DNA from: Polynucleobacter kasalickyi
GTDB taxonomy: Bacteria > Pseudomonadota > Gammaproteobacteria > Burkholderiales > Burkholderiaceae
Length of the DNA stretch: 64,000 bases
Reading direction: 5' to 3'
NCBI RefSeq assembly: GCF_900176405.1
Contig: NZ_FWXJ01000002.1
Span: 62,001 to 126,000, forward strand
In this document: positions 43,188 through 53,951 of the stretch, piece after piece
Layout: every line of letters starts with the position of its first letter
Numbering within the stretch: position 1 is the stretch's first letter
Program-made: the position numbers and the translations under genes
The notes under the pieces: generated by a model
Seen by the model: only the letters and a program-made list of their open reading frames with translations
The model's database searches: none
What the model was told of the DNA's origin: nothing

Positions 43188-45053
43188 ATGGCTTTACTGC
43201 AAATCTCTGAACCTGGTCAATCTAGAAACCCACATGAACGACGTATCGCGATTGGAATTGACTTAGGAACAACTAACTCTTTAGTCGCTAGTATGAAAAA
43301 TGCTTTACCAGAGGTTCTGCACAGTGATTCAGGCCAAAGAATCTTGCCTTCGATTATTCGTTATTTACCTGGCGGTAGAACCCAAGCTGGCTATGAAGCG
43401 CTGGCACATGCAGTAGAAGATCCTGAAAATACTGTCATCTCTGTCAAGCGTTTGATGGGCAGAGCTTTAGACGATATTAAAAACTTACAAAATCTACCTT
43501 ACGAATTTATTGATTCTCCTGGGATGTTACAAATACAAACGGTTGCTGGTCCTAAAAGTCCGGTAGAAATTTCAGCAGAAATTCTCGCCAGACTGCGTCA
43601 AATTGCTGAAGATTCGTTTGATGATGAGATTGAGGGAGCAGTCATTACCGTTCCCGCTTATTTTGACGATGCACAGCGACAGGCTACCAAGGATGCTGCC
43701 GAACTAGCTGGCATCAAAGTCTTGCGCTTACTCAATGAACCCACTGCAGCAGCGCTAGCCTACGGACTAGATCATGCTTCTGAGGGGATTTATGCGATCT
43801 ATGACTTAGGTGGTGGTACCTTCGACATTTCCATTTTGCGCCTTTCAAAAGGGGTCTTTGAGGTATTGTCGACCGGTGGTGACTCAGCCTTAGGTGGCGA
43901 CGATTTTGACCATGCCTTAATGCAAGCAGTGATTGACGATGCAGGAGTATCTGATTTATCCGCAGAAGATCGTCGTGCTTTACTACTGAAATCTAAAAGT
44001 GCGAAAGAGACCTTAAGTTCTCATCCAGTGGTGTTAATTGAACATACTTTTGAGTCAGGTCAAGCGGTACAGTTTTCAGTCTCTCAAGCGGAGTTTGATC
44101 AATTAACCAAACCCCTGATTCAAAGAACCCTATTAGCCGTTAAAAAAGCCATGAAGGATGCGGCGATTGATCAAGAAGAAGTGCAAGGGGTGGTCATGGT
44201 TGGTGGCTCAACCCGCAATCCAGCAGTCCAGTTGGCTGTAAAAAACCTATTTCAAAAAGACCCATTAAATGATTTAAACCCTGATGAAGTTGTTGCCCTT
44301 GGGGCTGCGAGACAGGCAGACTTATTAGTCGGGAATAAAAACAAAAATGATGAATGGTTGCTACTCGATGTGATTCCACTATCTCTCGGTGTCGAGATGA
44401 TGGGGGGCTTAGTTGAAAAAATTATTCCGCGTAATACACCGATTCCAGTCGCGAAGGCACAAGATTTTACGACGTTTAAAGATGGTCAATCCGCGATGGC
44501 AATTCATGTGGTTCAAGGGGAGCGTGAGTTAGCGCCTGACTGTCGGTCACTTGCCCGATTTGAGTTGCGCGGCATTCCGCCGATGGTCGCAGGTGCTGCC
44601 CGGATTCGCGTGACTTATCAAGTCGATGCAGATGGCCTTTTATCCGTGAGTGCGAAAGAACAAATTTCAGGAGTAGAGTCCTCTATTCACGTCAAACCGA
44701 GTTACGGATTGGCTGATGGCGATATTGCTCGAATGCTGACAGAAGGCTTCCAAAGTGCGGCAGAAGATATGAAATTACGTGCTCTGAGAGAAGAGCAGGT
44801 AGAAGCACAACGCCTATTAGAGGCAGTGATAAGTTCCTTGGCACAAGATGGAGATTTATTGTCTGCTGATGAAACTTTAGCGATTGAATCTAAGATCAAG
44901 GAATTACAAGCACTAAAAGAACATAGTGAAGCCACCGAAGAAATCCATACCGCGATTACGGCCTTATCCGATGCTACCGAAGAATTTGCAGCAAAAAGGA
45001 TGAATGCCAATATTCGTAAAGCGTTGACAGGGAAAAACCTGAACGATATTTAA
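43188..45053 (+). CDS. hscA: Fe–S chaperone HscA (Hsp66)
   Basis: A specialised Hsp70 for IscU cluster transfer. The ATG at 43188 gives 621 residues (E. coli 616). The frame is open for 25 codons upstream, but that part overlaps hscB and lacks similarity. Hsp70 signatures are [28 protein letters not shown] and [14 protein letters not shown]. The SBD region follows from about residue 395 ([14 protein letters not shown]). Confidence 0.95.
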   Translation: MALLQISEPGQSRNPHERRIAIGIDLGTTNSLVASMKNALPEVLHSDSGQRILPSIIRYLPGGRTQAGYEALAHAVEDPENTVISVKRLMGRALDDIKNLQNLPYEFIDSPGMLQIQTVAGPKSPVEISAEILARLRQIAEDSFDDEIEGAVITVPAYFDDAQRQATKDAAELAGIKVLRLLNEPTAAALAYGLDHASEGIYAIYDLGGGTFDISILRLSKGVFEVLSTGGDSALGGDDFDHALMQAVIDDAGVSDLSAEDRRALLLKSKSAKETLSSHPVVLIEHTFESGQAVQFSVSQAEFDQLTKPLIQRTLLAVKKAMKDAAIDQEEVQGVVMVGGSTRNPAVQLAVKNLFQKDPLNDLNPDEVVALGAARQADLLVGNKNKNDEWLLLDVIPLSLGVEMMGGLVEKIIPRNTPIPVAKAQDFTTFKDGQSAMAIHVVQGERELAPDCRSLARFELRGIPPMVAGAARIRVTYQVDADGLLSVSAKEQISGVESSIHVKPSYGLADGDIARMLTEGFQSAAEDMKLRALREEQVEAQRLLEAVISSLAQDGDLLSADETLAIESKIKELQALKEHSEATEEIHTAITALSDATEEFAAKRMNANIRKALTGKNLNDI

Positions 45054-45146
45054 CCGCAATCAAATCTAGCAACTTGTTTTTTGGCTAGTAGCAAATTTTT
45101 AGTAGCCATTTAGTATTTAATAACTCAATCTTTCACACCAAATCTT

Positions 45147-45485
45147 ATGACACAAATTGTAGTTTTACCTCACGAAGAATATTGTCCTGAAGGCGCAGTC
45201 ATCGAAGCTACTCCTGGAACCTCCATTTGCGAAGCTTTACTCGAAAATGATATTCCTATTGAGCATGCTTGTGAAATGTCGGCAGCATGCACTACTTGCC
45301 ATGTGATCGTAAGAGAGGGATTTAAATCCTTAAACCCGAGTGATGAAGTAGAAGACGACTTACTGGACCGTGCTTGGGGTCTTACCCATTTGTCACGCTT
45401 GTCATGCCAGGCATTTGTTGGTCAGGGTGAATTAGTCGTTGAAATACCAAAATACTCGATTAATCACGCTAAAGAGAACCACTAA
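45147..45485 (+). CDS. fdx: [2Fe-2S] ferredoxin of the ISC system
   Basis: Supplies electrons for cluster assembly. The protein has 112 residues, and the ligands Cys42, Cys48, Cys51 and Cys87 (HACEMSAACTTC and LSCQA) are at the same positions as in E. coli Fdx. It lies 93 bases after hscA. A strong hairpin follows between it and lysS. Confidence 0.97.
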   Translation: MTQIVVLPHEEYCPEGAVIEATPGTSICEALLENDIPIEHACEMSAACTTCHVIVREGFKSLNPSDEVEDDLLDRAWGLTHLSRLSCQAFVGQGELVVEIPKYSINHAKENH

Positions 45486-45507
45486 TAGTAAAGAATGAGT
45501 AACAACT

Positions 45508-45546
45508 CACTAGCTTCGTTCTCATCAAAGGAGAATGAAGCCAGTG
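45508..45546. terminator. 16-bp hairpin between converging fdx and lysS
   Basis: CACTAGCTTCGTTCTC (45508–45523) and GAGAATGAAGCCAGTG (45531–45546) pair over 16 positions, with one A·C mismatch and one G·U pair and a 7-base loop. No T run follows on either strand, so it may be a weak bidirectional terminator or an mRNA 3'-end stabiliser. Confidence 0.55.
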
Positions 45547-45566
45547 ATAGAGCATTCAATAATTCT

Positions 45567-47114
45567 CTAGATTTCTTCACGTCTTAGGTGAGGGAACAAG
45601 ATGACATCACGAATGTTCGGTGAGTCCGTAATTAACATCATCAAACGATCAATCCCGATACCACAGCCACCGGTTGGAGGTAACCCGTACTCTAAGGCGC
45701 GAATAAAGTCGTGATCATAGAACATGGCCTCTTCGTCGCCAGCTTCTTTTTGGGCAACTTGCTTCTGAAAACGAGCCGCTTGATCTTCCGCATCATTGAG
45801 CTCAGAAAAACCATTAGCAATCTCACGCCCAGTAATAAAGAGTTCAAAACGTTCAGTAATACCTGGGCGATCATCCGACTCTCTCGCTAATGGGCTTACT
45901 TCAATCGGGTAATCAATGATGTAGGTTGGGTGCCACAAATGTTCCTCGGCACACGCTTCAAAGAGTGCTAGTTGGAGTGCACCTAAGCCAGCATTTTTGA
46001 GGGTTGGACCATCAATATGTTCACCTGCTGCTTTGAGTTCTTGTCGAATAAAATCTCTATCCGCTAATTGCGCATCCGAGTAATTTTTGCCAGATTGTGG
46101 ACCATATTTTTGAATCGCTTCACAAATCGTCAGGCGGTCAAATGGTTCAGATAAATTTAATGCACGACCTTGATAGGTGAGTGCAGCGGTCCCATGGGCT
46201 TTGATGGCAACATCCCTGATCAACTCTTCCGTAAAAGTCATCAACCATTGATAGTCGGTGTACGCCGCATAAAATTCCATCATGGTGAACTCAGGATTAT
46301 GCCGCGGACTAACACCTTCATTTCTGAAGTTACGATTGATTTCAAAGACCCGATCAAAGCCACCAACGACTAAACGCTTCAAGTACAGCTCAGGAGCTAT
46401 TCTTAAATACATTTCCATGTCGAGGGCATTGTGATGGGTAATGAACGGCTTGGCAGCAGCACCACCTGGAATCACATGTAACATGGGCGTTTCGACTTCC
46501 ATAAAGCCAGCATCTTGCATATGATGACGAATCGCCGTCATAGCTTTGCTTCGTGTCACAAAGGTCTGACGTGTTTCACCTGAAACAATTAAATCAACAT
46601 AACGCTGACGATATTTCGTTTCGTGATCTTGTAAGCCATGAAATTTATCAGGTAAGGGACGAATCGATTTAGTCAGTAAACGGAGTGTTTTTACTTGAAC
46701 CGATAATTCACCACGATTGGTTTTGAATAAAACCCCTTCACCGGCAATAATATCGCCCATGTCCCAGTGTTTGAAATCACTATGAGACTGTGCTCCGGTG
46801 GCATCATCATTAATGTAGAACTGAATTTGACCAGTGGTATCTTGAACCGTCGCAAAGCTAGCTTTACCCATGATGCGCTTGAGCATCATCCGACCAGCCA
46901 TCTTCACTTGAATGTTTTTCTGCCCTAACTCTTCTTTGGAGAGAGCGTTGTAATTCGCGTGTAGGTCTTGCGCAAAGTGCTCTGGCACAAAGTCATTTGG
47001 ATAGGCAACGCCCTTAGCACGCAATTGAGCAATCTTTTCACGACGCTCTGCCATGATGTGGTTTTCATCAAGATGCTCGGTGGCTGGTAGGGAGGTATTG
47101 TTTTGTTCTGTCAT
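45567..47114 (-). CDS. lysS: Lysyl-tRNA synthetase (class II)
   Basis: Charges tRNA-Lys. The protein has 515 residues. The N-terminal OB-fold starts near residue 65 ([25 protein letters not shown]). Class II motif 2 is [26 protein letters not shown] and motif 3 is [18 protein letters not shown]. It follows prfB by 11 bases, as in the prfB–lysS operon of E. coli. Confidence 0.97.
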   Translation of the reverse strand: MTEQNNTSLPATEHLDENHIMAERREKIAQLRAKGVAYPNDFVPEHFAQDLHANYNALSKEELGQKNIQVKMAGRMMLKRIMGKASFATVQDTTGQIQFYINDDATGAQSHSDFKHWDMGDIIAGEGVLFKTNRGELSVQVKTLRLLTKSIRPLPDKFHGLQDHETKYRQRYVDLIVSGETRQTFVTRSKAMTAIRHHMQDAGFMEVETPMLHVIPGGAAAKPFITHHNALDMEMYLRIAPELYLKRLVVGGFDRVFEINRNFRNEGVSPRHNPEFTMMEFYAAYTDYQWLMTFTEELIRDVAIKAHGTAALTYQGRALNLSEPFDRLTICEAIQKYGPQSGKNYSDAQLADRDFIRQELKAAGEHIDGPTLKNAGLGALQLALFEACAEEHLWHPTYIIDYPIEVSPLARESDDRPGITERFELFITGREIANGFSELNDAEDQAARFQKQVAQKEAGDEEAMFYDHDFIRALEYGLPPTGGCGIGIDRLMMLITDSPNIRDVILFPHLRREEI

Positions 47115-47125
47115 TCCATTACTCT

Positions 47126-48230
47126 TTAAATGTTCATTTTGAGACTGGCTTCAATAAAAGGATCTAAATCACCATCTAAAACTTTTTGGGTGTTCGAAGC
47201 TTCTACGCCTGTTCGTAAATCTTTAATACGGCTTTGATCCAAGACATAGGACCGAATTTGATGACCCCAACCCACGTCAGTTTTAGTGGCCTCTAATTTA
47301 TCGGCTTCTGCTTGACGTTTGCGGAGTTCATGTTCATACAACCTAGATTTCAGCATAGTCATCGCTTCGGCACGGTTACGATGTTGGCTTCGGTCGTTCT
47401 GACACTGCACCACAATTCCAGTTGGCATATGCGTCAAACGAACGGCTGAGTCAGTTTTGTTAATGTGCTGTCCACCGGCTCCAGAAGCGCGGTAAGTATC
47501 TGTCCGAATATCTGCTGGATTGATTTCGATTTCAATCGAGTCATCAATCTCGGGATAGACATAAATACTAGCAAAAGAAGTATGTCTACCACCGGAAGAG
47601 TCAAAAGGTGATTTACGTACCAAGCGATGAACTCCGGTTTCGGTTCTTAAAAAACCAAAGGCATATTCACCATCAATCTTTAAAGTTGCACTTTTAATTC
47701 CAGCAACATCACCGTCAGATTCCTCTAGTACCTCAACCTTGAAACCTTTTCGTTCACAGTACCGCAGGTACTGTCTTTGTAAAATACTCGCCCAGTCACA
47801 AGCCTCAGTTCCACCGGCCCCTGCTTGGATATCCAAGAAACAGTTGCAAGAGTCCATTTGGTTAGAAAACATGCGGCGGAACTCTAAGTCAGCAACAATC
47901 ACCTCGATTTGCTGTTCGTCAGCTTCGATTGCCTCGATTGTGTCTTCATCACCTTCAGCTGCAGCCAGTTCAAATAACTCGATTGCGCCAGTCAGATCAC
48001 TTTGTAATTTTTCAATATTGGTGACGACACCATCGAGTAGTTTCTTCTCTTTACCTAATGCTTGAGCGTGTTTCGGGTCATCCCAAACTTTGGAGTCTTC
48101 CAACTCCATGTTCACTTCGATTAAGCGCTGTTTTTTCGTGTCGTAGTCAAAGATACCCCCGAAGATCAGCAACGCGTGTGCGTAAGGAGGATAAATTAGT
48201 TTGTAGTGTGTTTATGCGTTCGGCTTCCAT
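47126..48230 (-). CDS. prfB: Peptide chain release factor 2, with programmed +1 frameshift
   Basis: RF2 terminates translation at UGA and UAA. The true gene is two frames: the ATG at 48230 starts a 27-codon leader (beginning [10 protein letters not shown] and ending LRGYL), which stops at TGA 48149–48147. The slippery context CTTTGAC with CGGGGGTAT just upstream is the E. coli RF2 autoregulatory site. A +1 slip on CTT skips base 48149, and reading continues from 48148 (DYDTKKQRL), giving 367 residues. The main frame has SPF in [11 protein letters not shown] (UGA recognition) and GGQ in GAGGQHINK. Coordinates should be read as join(48230..48150, 48148..47126) on the minus strand. Confidence 0.96.
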
Positions 48231-48261
48231 TCCATCATTATAAAGCCTTGCTCAAAAATGG

Positions 48262-50016
48262 TTAAATTTCTTCAGCCTCTGCTTCGATCATCAGTTGAAC
48301 CCGCGGATACGACAGGTAATTATCAAGTTGCAAACGATACGCAAGTCTAGTTTCTGAGCTGATTAATTCATGATGATGAAACCAAATGCCGGCCAATACC
48401 GGATTCGTTGAAAAGCTAGTATTCTCATCACCAATGGGTTGTAATTCCAGTTTTAAGTGTTTGTTTTTGAGGACACTTTGCTTGAGTACTTTAAAGCGGC
48501 CAGTAAACACTGGCTCAGGAAAGCCTTGCCCCCAAACCTGATTAGCAATGGTCTGTACAAGTGGAGCGGCAATCATTGCTGCGGGTAACTCGCCGTCATG
48601 CATTAAAGTACGTTGCAGCGCATCCTCACTCAGAATTTCTTTGGCGACCACTTCAAATGCCGTGCAAAAAGGTTCTAACATTGCATGGCTAATAGATAAA
48701 CCCGCTGCAGCTGAATGGCCACCAAATTTTAAAATCATGTCTGGGAATTTTTTTGAAATGACATCTAACGCATCTCTTAAATGAAAGCCACTAATGGATC
48801 TTCCAGAGCCTTTTAAGATTGCTGAACCATCCGGCATCGTTTCTTCTGCCGGCGCAAAAATAATCACAGGACGGTGATACTTTTCTTTTAAGCGAGAGGC
48901 TAGGATGCCAATCACACCCTGATGCCACGAAGCGTCAAACAGGGTTAACCCATGTTGATGATCTACGTTAATCTCTGCCATCGTGTCTAGGGCAGTTTCT
49001 TTCATTTCTGCTTCAATGGTGCGTCGATCACGATTCATCCGATCTAATTCTGAGGCGAGTGTGAGAGCTTCAGTGGAGGATTTAGCAATCAGACAACGAA
49101 TCCCAAGTGTCATATCAGCCAGTCTGCCAGCGGCATTTAAGCGCGGGCCCAAACCAAATCCTAAATCAAACGTACTCGCCTCTTCGGGTTTGCGGTCAGC
49201 AATGGTAAATAAGGCAGCAATACCGGGATGCATTCTTTGAGCCCGCATCCTTTTTAAACCTGCGCTAACTAAAATTCTATTGTTGCGATCGAGACTAGCT
49301 ACGTCGGCCACGGTACCGAGCGCCACAAAATCTAAGAGTTCTTCAATTTTGGGTTGATTCTCGGGGGTAAAAATACCATCTTCTCGCATGAGTTTACGCA
49401 GTGCCAATAAGACATAGAACATGACGCCTACGCCGGCTAATGCTTTGCTGGGGAATTGGCAGCCACGTTGATTTGGGTTCACTATATAAGGCGTGTCAGG
49501 CGTTTCATCCGCAGGTAAGTGGTGATCTGTAACGAGTACTTCCATGCCCATTGCCTTGGCGTGTGCGACCCCTGCAATACTCGCAATACCGTTGTCGACC
49601 GTAATTAAGATATCTGGTCTGGGAGTTCGCTTAGCCGCCATTTCAACGACTTCAGGAGTTAAACCATAGCCCATCGTAAAACGATTAGGGACTAAAAAAT
49701 CAACTGAAATATTAAAGGGCTTACCCAGTTCCTGCAAACCTAACAAGCCTACTGCGCAGGCAGTAGCACCATCACAATCATAATCCGCCACAATCAGTAA
49801 ATTTTTATGGGCTTGAATCGATTGCAAAAGGTACTTGGCCGCCTCAATGCAGCCTTTTAATGCCGTTGGAGGTAGCAAATGCTTGGTCTCTAAAGCAAGA
49901 TCTTCCGCCCGTTCAACGCCTCGAGAGGTCCAGAGTCTAGCCATGATCGGGTCTACGCCTGACTCGATGAACTGGTTGATGAGGGTCTGGTTTGTATGTC
50001 TTTGAATTAGTTGCAT
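48262..50016 (-). CDS. recJ: Single-stranded-DNA exonuclease RecJ
   Basis: A 5'-to-3' ssDNA exonuclease for recombination and repair. The protein has 584 residues (E. coli 577). DHH-superfamily motifs are LIVADYDCDGATACAVGLLGL (DYDCDG), LITVDNGIASIAG, LVTDHHLPAD, FKFGGH-like ILKFGGHSAAAGLSI, and a C-terminal OB domain. prfB starts 31 bases after its stop. Confidence 0.96.
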   Translation of the reverse strand: MQLIQRHTNQTLINQFIESGVDPIMARLWTSRGVERAEDLALETKHLLPPTALKGCIEAAKYLLQSIQAHKNLLIVADYDCDGATACAVGLLGLQELGKPFNISVDFLVPNRFTMGYGLTPEVVEMAAKRTPRPDILITVDNGIASIAGVAHAKAMGMEVLVTDHHLPADETPDTPYIVNPNQRGCQFPSKALAGVGVMFYVLLALRKLMREDGIFTPENQPKIEELLDFVALGTVADVASLDRNNRILVSAGLKRMRAQRMHPGIAALFTIADRKPEEASTFDLGFGLGPRLNAAGRLADMTLGIRCLIAKSSTEALTLASELDRMNRDRRTIEAEMKETALDTMAEINVDHQHGLTLFDASWHQGVIGILASRLKEKYHRPVIIFAPAEETMPDGSAILKGSGRSISGFHLRDALDVISKKFPDMILKFGGHSAAAGLSISHAMLEPFCTAFEVVAKEILSEDALQRTLMHDGELPAAMIAAPLVQTIANQVWGQGFPEPVFTGRFKVLKQSVLKNKHLKLELQPIGDENTSFSTNPVLAGIWFHHHELISSETRLAYRLQLDNYLSYPRVQLMIEAEAEEI

Positions 50017-50029
50017 ATTCTTTAATATT

Positions 50030-51043
50030 TTATGGGGCGGACTCTTCTAGTTGCCAATTCAGTTTGCTAGCAAAGTGTTCCCATTTAGGAAACCTTTTTT
50101 GTTGTGCACTTTTTTTGAAAAACAGGTTTTGCAAAAAGCCTACTTTAAAGTCGGCAAGTTGAATTTGACTAGTTAGCGTATTTCCTAGACATTCCGTCGT
50201 CAAGTGAATGTTTTTCGTTTGTTCTTGATGCAGTAGATGTATACAGGCTTGCCAAATCGACTCCCACTGATCCGGAGAAACTTGATTACGTCCATCGATA
50301 TAGTGAATGCCTGATTCTAAGCGGGTAATTTTTTCTGTAGCGATGGTATGAAAGGGTTTATTTAAAAACTGGGCTAAATTGGCTAAGTTTTCAGAATTGC
50401 CATGTAACTCCCGAGAAAATTTAATGAAGGAGTGAGGGTGAATTTGTGAGAGAGATCCAACTCCTTGCAGCCAAACTGAATTGATCGGTAGTTCGCCGCG
50501 CTCAAGGCGTGCCAAATTCACCGGGTGATCATGCCAAATCATTTGAATTTCATTTTGCATTTGACGCCATTTTTTTGCCACGCCCGCTTTTTCGGTATCT
50601 TTTGGCATCCAGATATCAATGTTTCTACCTTTGGCTAGATCGACGGTACTGGTTTTTAAAAGGCCAAATTCATTGGTGCAAAATAACCAAGAAGTTCCTG
50701 TGGGTATTACGCTATTGAATAAAAAATGCTCCAAAACTTCCACAATACTAGCTCTGAGAGCTTCTTCCTCGTCTCGAGTGATCTTGAGAATTACTGGATC
50801 AACCATCACTAAATGATCACGCGTTGCATGCAAATGGACTAGTTCTAATTGTGCCCAATCTTCTAAGGGATTCACCGCTTGATATGGAATGGCCTTAATT
50901 GCGGCTAGGGGGACTTGTGGACCCAACATAAAAATTTCATCCCATGTGCCACATTGTTCAAACTCATCCGTTTCTTGATGAAACTTCGAGTTTTTAACTA
51001 AAGCGCTTGGGGTCGGGGTAATTAAATTAATTTGCAAATTCAT
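50030..51043 (-). CDS. Conserved hypothetical protein upstream of recJ
   Basis: A 337-residue soluble protein with no signal peptide or membrane segment. Visible features are PTGTSWLFCTNEFGLLKTSTVDLAKGRNIDIWMPKD, then WRQMQNEIQMIWHDHPVNLARLERGELPINSVWLQGVG, near residues 105–200, and a Lys-rich C-terminus. This pattern occurs in betaproteobacterial proteins encoded beside recJ that are often annotated as phosphoglycerate-mutase-like or regulator-like; I do not know a proven function. It lies 13 bases upstream of recJ and is probably in the same operon. Confidence 0.75.
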   Translation of the reverse strand: MNLQINLITPTPSALVKNSKFHQETDEFEQCGTWDEIFMLGPQVPLAAIKAIPYQAVNPLEDWAQLELVHLHATRDHLVMVDPVILKITRDEEEALRASIVEVLEHFLFNSVIPTGTSWLFCTNEFGLLKTSTVDLAKGRNIDIWMPKDTEKAGVAKKWRQMQNEIQMIWHDHPVNLARLERGELPINSVWLQGVGSLSQIHPHSFIKFSRELHGNSENLANLAQFLNKPFHTIATEKITRLESGIHYIDGRNQVSPDQWESIWQACIHLLHQEQTKNIHLTTECLGNTLTSQIQLADFKVGFLQNLFFKKSAQQKRFPKWEHFASKLNWQLEESAP

Positions 51044-51087
51044 GATTTCATTTTAAAGGTTAATGAATTAGGATTTAAACTATAGTC

Positions 51088-52380
51088 ATGAACTCACCAC
51101 AAAACTACCGTAAACCTTTTTTTGAGTTGCCAATTTATATAGAAATTGGATTACGGTACGTGCGTGCTAGAAAGAAAAACTTAGCCGATAAAAAAGATGG
51201 TTTCCTCTCCTTTATCGCTACTTTATCCATGGTCGGCATCGCTTTGGGCGTGGCCGCTTTAATTGTGGTTTTATCGGTGATGAATGGATTTCAAAAGGAA
51301 GTCAGAGATAAGATGCTGTCGGTCTTATCTCATATTGAAATTCGGTCGCAAGATGGCATTGAAAATGTCCCTGCCTTATCTCAAGTATTACTTCAAAATC
51401 CCCATGTTAAAGGGGTTGCGCCCCTCTTGCAAACTCAGGGACTTTTAATTCATGCAGGCGTGATGCGCGGGGTGGAATTACGGGGCATTGATCCTCAGGC
51501 AGAGAGTAATGTTTCGGATTTGCCATCGCAATTTAGTAATGGTCGAATGCTTGATTTACGACCTGGAGAGTTTGGGATTGCCTTGGGTAGTCAATTAGCC
51601 CTTAGTTTGGGAGTGCAGTTAGGCGATAAAGTATCCGTGATGGTTCCTGATGGCGACATCACACCAGCTGGTGTCATGCCTAGGCAGAGAGTTTGTCAGG
51701 TAGTTGGTATTATTGATAGTGGTCACTATGAATACGATAGCTCCTTGGTATTGATGCACTGGCAAGATGCCGGTGCGATGACCCGATTATCTAGACCGAC
51801 CGGCTTGAGAGTCCGCTTAGATGACATGCATCTCGCGCCACTAGTTGCATATGAATTGAATCGTCGCTTACCTCGTAATTTATTTGCATCCGACTGGTCA
51901 CAGCAAAATCGAAATTGGTTTGCTGCAGTACAAACTGAAAAACGTATGATGTTTATTATTTTGGCTTTAATTATTGGCGTTGCGGCTTTTAATTTAGTCT
52001 CCACACTTGTGATGACGGTAACCGATAAACAGGCGGACATTGCCATCTTGCGAACCATGGGGGCTTCAGCTCGGATGATTCAAAAAATATTTTTTGTACA
52101 AGGTTTAGCGATTGGTATTTTGGGTTCTTTATTTGGAGTAATTTTTGGTCTTCTGATTGCTGCGAATATTGATGTGATTGTGCCAACAATTGAGGCTCTA
52201 TTTAGAGTCCAATTTTTACCAAAAGATATTTACTTTATTAGTGAGCTACCCTCGGACATTCATTTAGAGGATGTATTGAAGGTAAGTTTCATGGCCTTCT
52301 TCCTCAGTTTGTTAGCTACCCTTTATCCAAGTTGGCGTGCGGCAAAAATTAATCCTGCGGAGGCTCTGCGTTATGAATAA
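51088..52380 (+). CDS. lolC: Lipoprotein-releasing ABC transporter permease LolC/LolE
   Basis: The permease that extracts outer-membrane lipoproteins from the inner membrane for LolA. The protein has 430 residues. There is an N-terminal membrane segment near residue 45 ([32 protein letters not shown]), a large periplasmic domain, and three C-terminal segments (about 290–310, 335–360 and 395–415). [27 protein letters not shown] and the C-terminal PAEALRYE are typical. Only one permease gene is present, so it may form a homodimer (LolF-like) or pair with a partner elsewhere. Confidence 0.93.
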   Translation: MNSPQNYRKPFFELPIYIEIGLRYVRARKKNLADKKDGFLSFIATLSMVGIALGVAALIVVLSVMNGFQKEVRDKMLSVLSHIEIRSQDGIENVPALSQVLLQNPHVKGVAPLLQTQGLLIHAGVMRGVELRGIDPQAESNVSDLPSQFSNGRMLDLRPGEFGIALGSQLALSLGVQLGDKVSVMVPDGDITPAGVMPRQRVCQVVGIIDSGHYEYDSSLVLMHWQDAGAMTRLSRPTGLRVRLDDMHLAPLVAYELNRRLPRNLFASDWSQQNRNWFAAVQTEKRMMFIILALIIGVAAFNLVSTLVMTVTDKQADIAILRTMGASARMIQKIFFVQGLAIGILGSLFGVIFGLLIAANIDVIVPTIEALFRVQFLPKDIYFISELPSDIHLEDVLKVSFMAFFLSLLATLYPSWRAAKINPAEALRYE

Positions 52381-53083
52381 ATTAGCCGTGACTCCAGTCT
52401 TGCTAGCTCAAGGGGTGCGTAAAGTATTTCATAGTAATCATCAAGACCTTGAAGTATTAAATGGCATTGATTTAGCCGTAGCTGCTGGTGAAAAAGTGGC
52501 GATTGTAGGGGCTTCAGGTTCTGGTAAAAGTACGCTATTACATATTCTCGGTGGTTTAGACGAAGCCACTTCAGGCACAGTTTCCTTATCTGGAGTTGAT
52601 TTTTCGACTCTCGGTGAGTCAGAACGTAACTCAGTGCGTAATGAAAAACTCGGGTTTATCTATCAATTTCATCATTTATTGCCAGAGTTTACTGCACAAG
52701 AAAACGTGGCAATGCCGCTCCGTATTCGTGGTTTACCTAAAGCAGTGGCCCTGTCTGCGGCAACTGAGATGCTCTTTAAAGTAGGTCTTAAGGACCGTCT
52801 ATTACATACCCCAGGAATGCTTTCGGGAGGGGAGCGCCAACGCGTTGCTGTAGCCCGTGCCCTAGTTGGTAATCCGAGTTGTGTATTGGCTGATGAGCCG
52901 ACGGGTAACTTGGATTCTCAGACAGCTGATCAAGTATTTGATTTGATGATGGAGGTCGCGAGTCAATTAGGCACAGCCTTTGTGATTGTGACTCATGACC
53001 CGTTACGGGCGAAGCGTTGTGATCGAATTTTAAAACTCAGCTCCAGTGGTTTAGTCAACCTTACTGCTTTAGAAACTGAGTAA
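52373..53083 (+). CDS. lolD: Lipoprotein-releasing ABC transporter ATPase LolD
   Basis: The ATPase of the Lol exporter. The protein is 236 residues from the ATG at 52373, which overlaps the permease stop by eight bases with GGAGG upstream. Walker A is GASGSGKST, the signature is [15 protein letters not shown], and Walker B is [34 protein letters not shown] is the Q-loop region of LolD. Confidence 0.95.
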   Translation: MNKLAVTPVLLAQGVRKVFHSNHQDLEVLNGIDLAVAAGEKVAIVGASGSGKSTLLHILGGLDEATSGTVSLSGVDFSTLGESERNSVRNEKLGFIYQFHHLLPEFTAQENVAMPLRIRGLPKAVALSAATEMLFKVGLKDRLLHTPGMLSGGERQRVAVARALVGNPSCVLADEPTGNLDSQTADQVFDLMMEVASQLGTAFVIVTHDPLRAKRCDRILKLSSSGLVNLTALETE

Positions 53084-53086
53084 GAA

Positions 53087-53905
53087 ATGTGGTTTGATTC
53101 ACATTGTCATTTGGATGCCGAAGAGTTTTCGAAGGACCTATCCTTGGTTTTAGCTAGGGCGGCTGAGCAGGGTGTTACTGGGATTTTAATTCCAGCAGTA
53201 GATGTGAAGTCTTTTGATCGAGTGATTGCCATTGTCGAACAGTGGAGCTCCCTCATGCCTTATCTGTGTTTTACCCTTGGCATCCACCCACTATATACAC
53301 CTGCGGCCACCGCAGAGGATGTACACACTTTATTGCGATACGTAGAAAAATATCAAACCCATCCTCGGTTTGTCGGCATTGGCGAAATCGGTCTTGATTA
53401 TTTTGTGACTGATTTAGATCCAGTAAAGCAAGAATGGTTTTTTGATCAGCAACTGAAATTAGCGAAGCAGTTTGATTTGCCAGTCATTCTGCATGTCAGA
53501 AAATCCCAAGACCAAATTTTAAAACGCTTGCGGAAAATGGGCCTATCTGGTGGTATCGCACACGCCTTTAATGGCAGTATGGTGCAAGCCAATCAGTTTA
53601 TTCAGCTTAATTTTAAATTAGGCTTTGGTGGCACACTGACGTATGAGAGGTCTCTACAAATTCGGCGTTTGGCAAGGGATGTTCCGATGGATGCATACGT
53701 CTTAGAAACAGATGCGCCTGATATTCCTCCCGCTTGGTTAAAAGATACGGTTGATCAAAAGCGCCGTAATGAACCATTAGAAATTCCAGGGATTGCACAG
53801 ACCTTTGCGACTCTTAGAGAGTTATCATTATTAGAAGTATCAAGTACGAACTTACATAATTTAAAAGTCGCTTTGCCGCGTTTACATCAACTCTTTCAAG
53901 ATTAG
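53087..53905 (+). CDS. TatD-family metal-dependent DNase
   Basis: A 272-residue TatD-superfamily hydrolase. Motifs are WFDSHCHLDAEEF (His6 and His8), GIGEIGLDY (Glu), VILHVRKS, GIAHAFNGS and LETDAPDIPP (Asp). It starts four bases after lolD. TatD, YcfH and YjjV are paralogues; the sequence does not fix which, so no gene symbol is given. Confidence 0.92.
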   Translation: MWFDSHCHLDAEEFSKDLSLVLARAAEQGVTGILIPAVDVKSFDRVIAIVEQWSSLMPYLCFTLGIHPLYTPAATAEDVHTLLRYVEKYQTHPRFVGIGEIGLDYFVTDLDPVKQEWFFDQQLKLAKQFDLPVILHVRKSQDQILKRLRKMGLSGGIAHAFNGSMVQANQFIQLNFKLGFGGTLTYERSLQIRRLARDVPMDAYVLETDAPDIPPAWLKDTVDQKRRNEPLEIPGIAQTFATLRELSLLEVSSTNLHNLKVALPRLHQLFQD

Positions 53906-53951
53906 TTTAGTAATAGTTTCCTCACCAGTTCAATAATCTCTCAATGATTCG

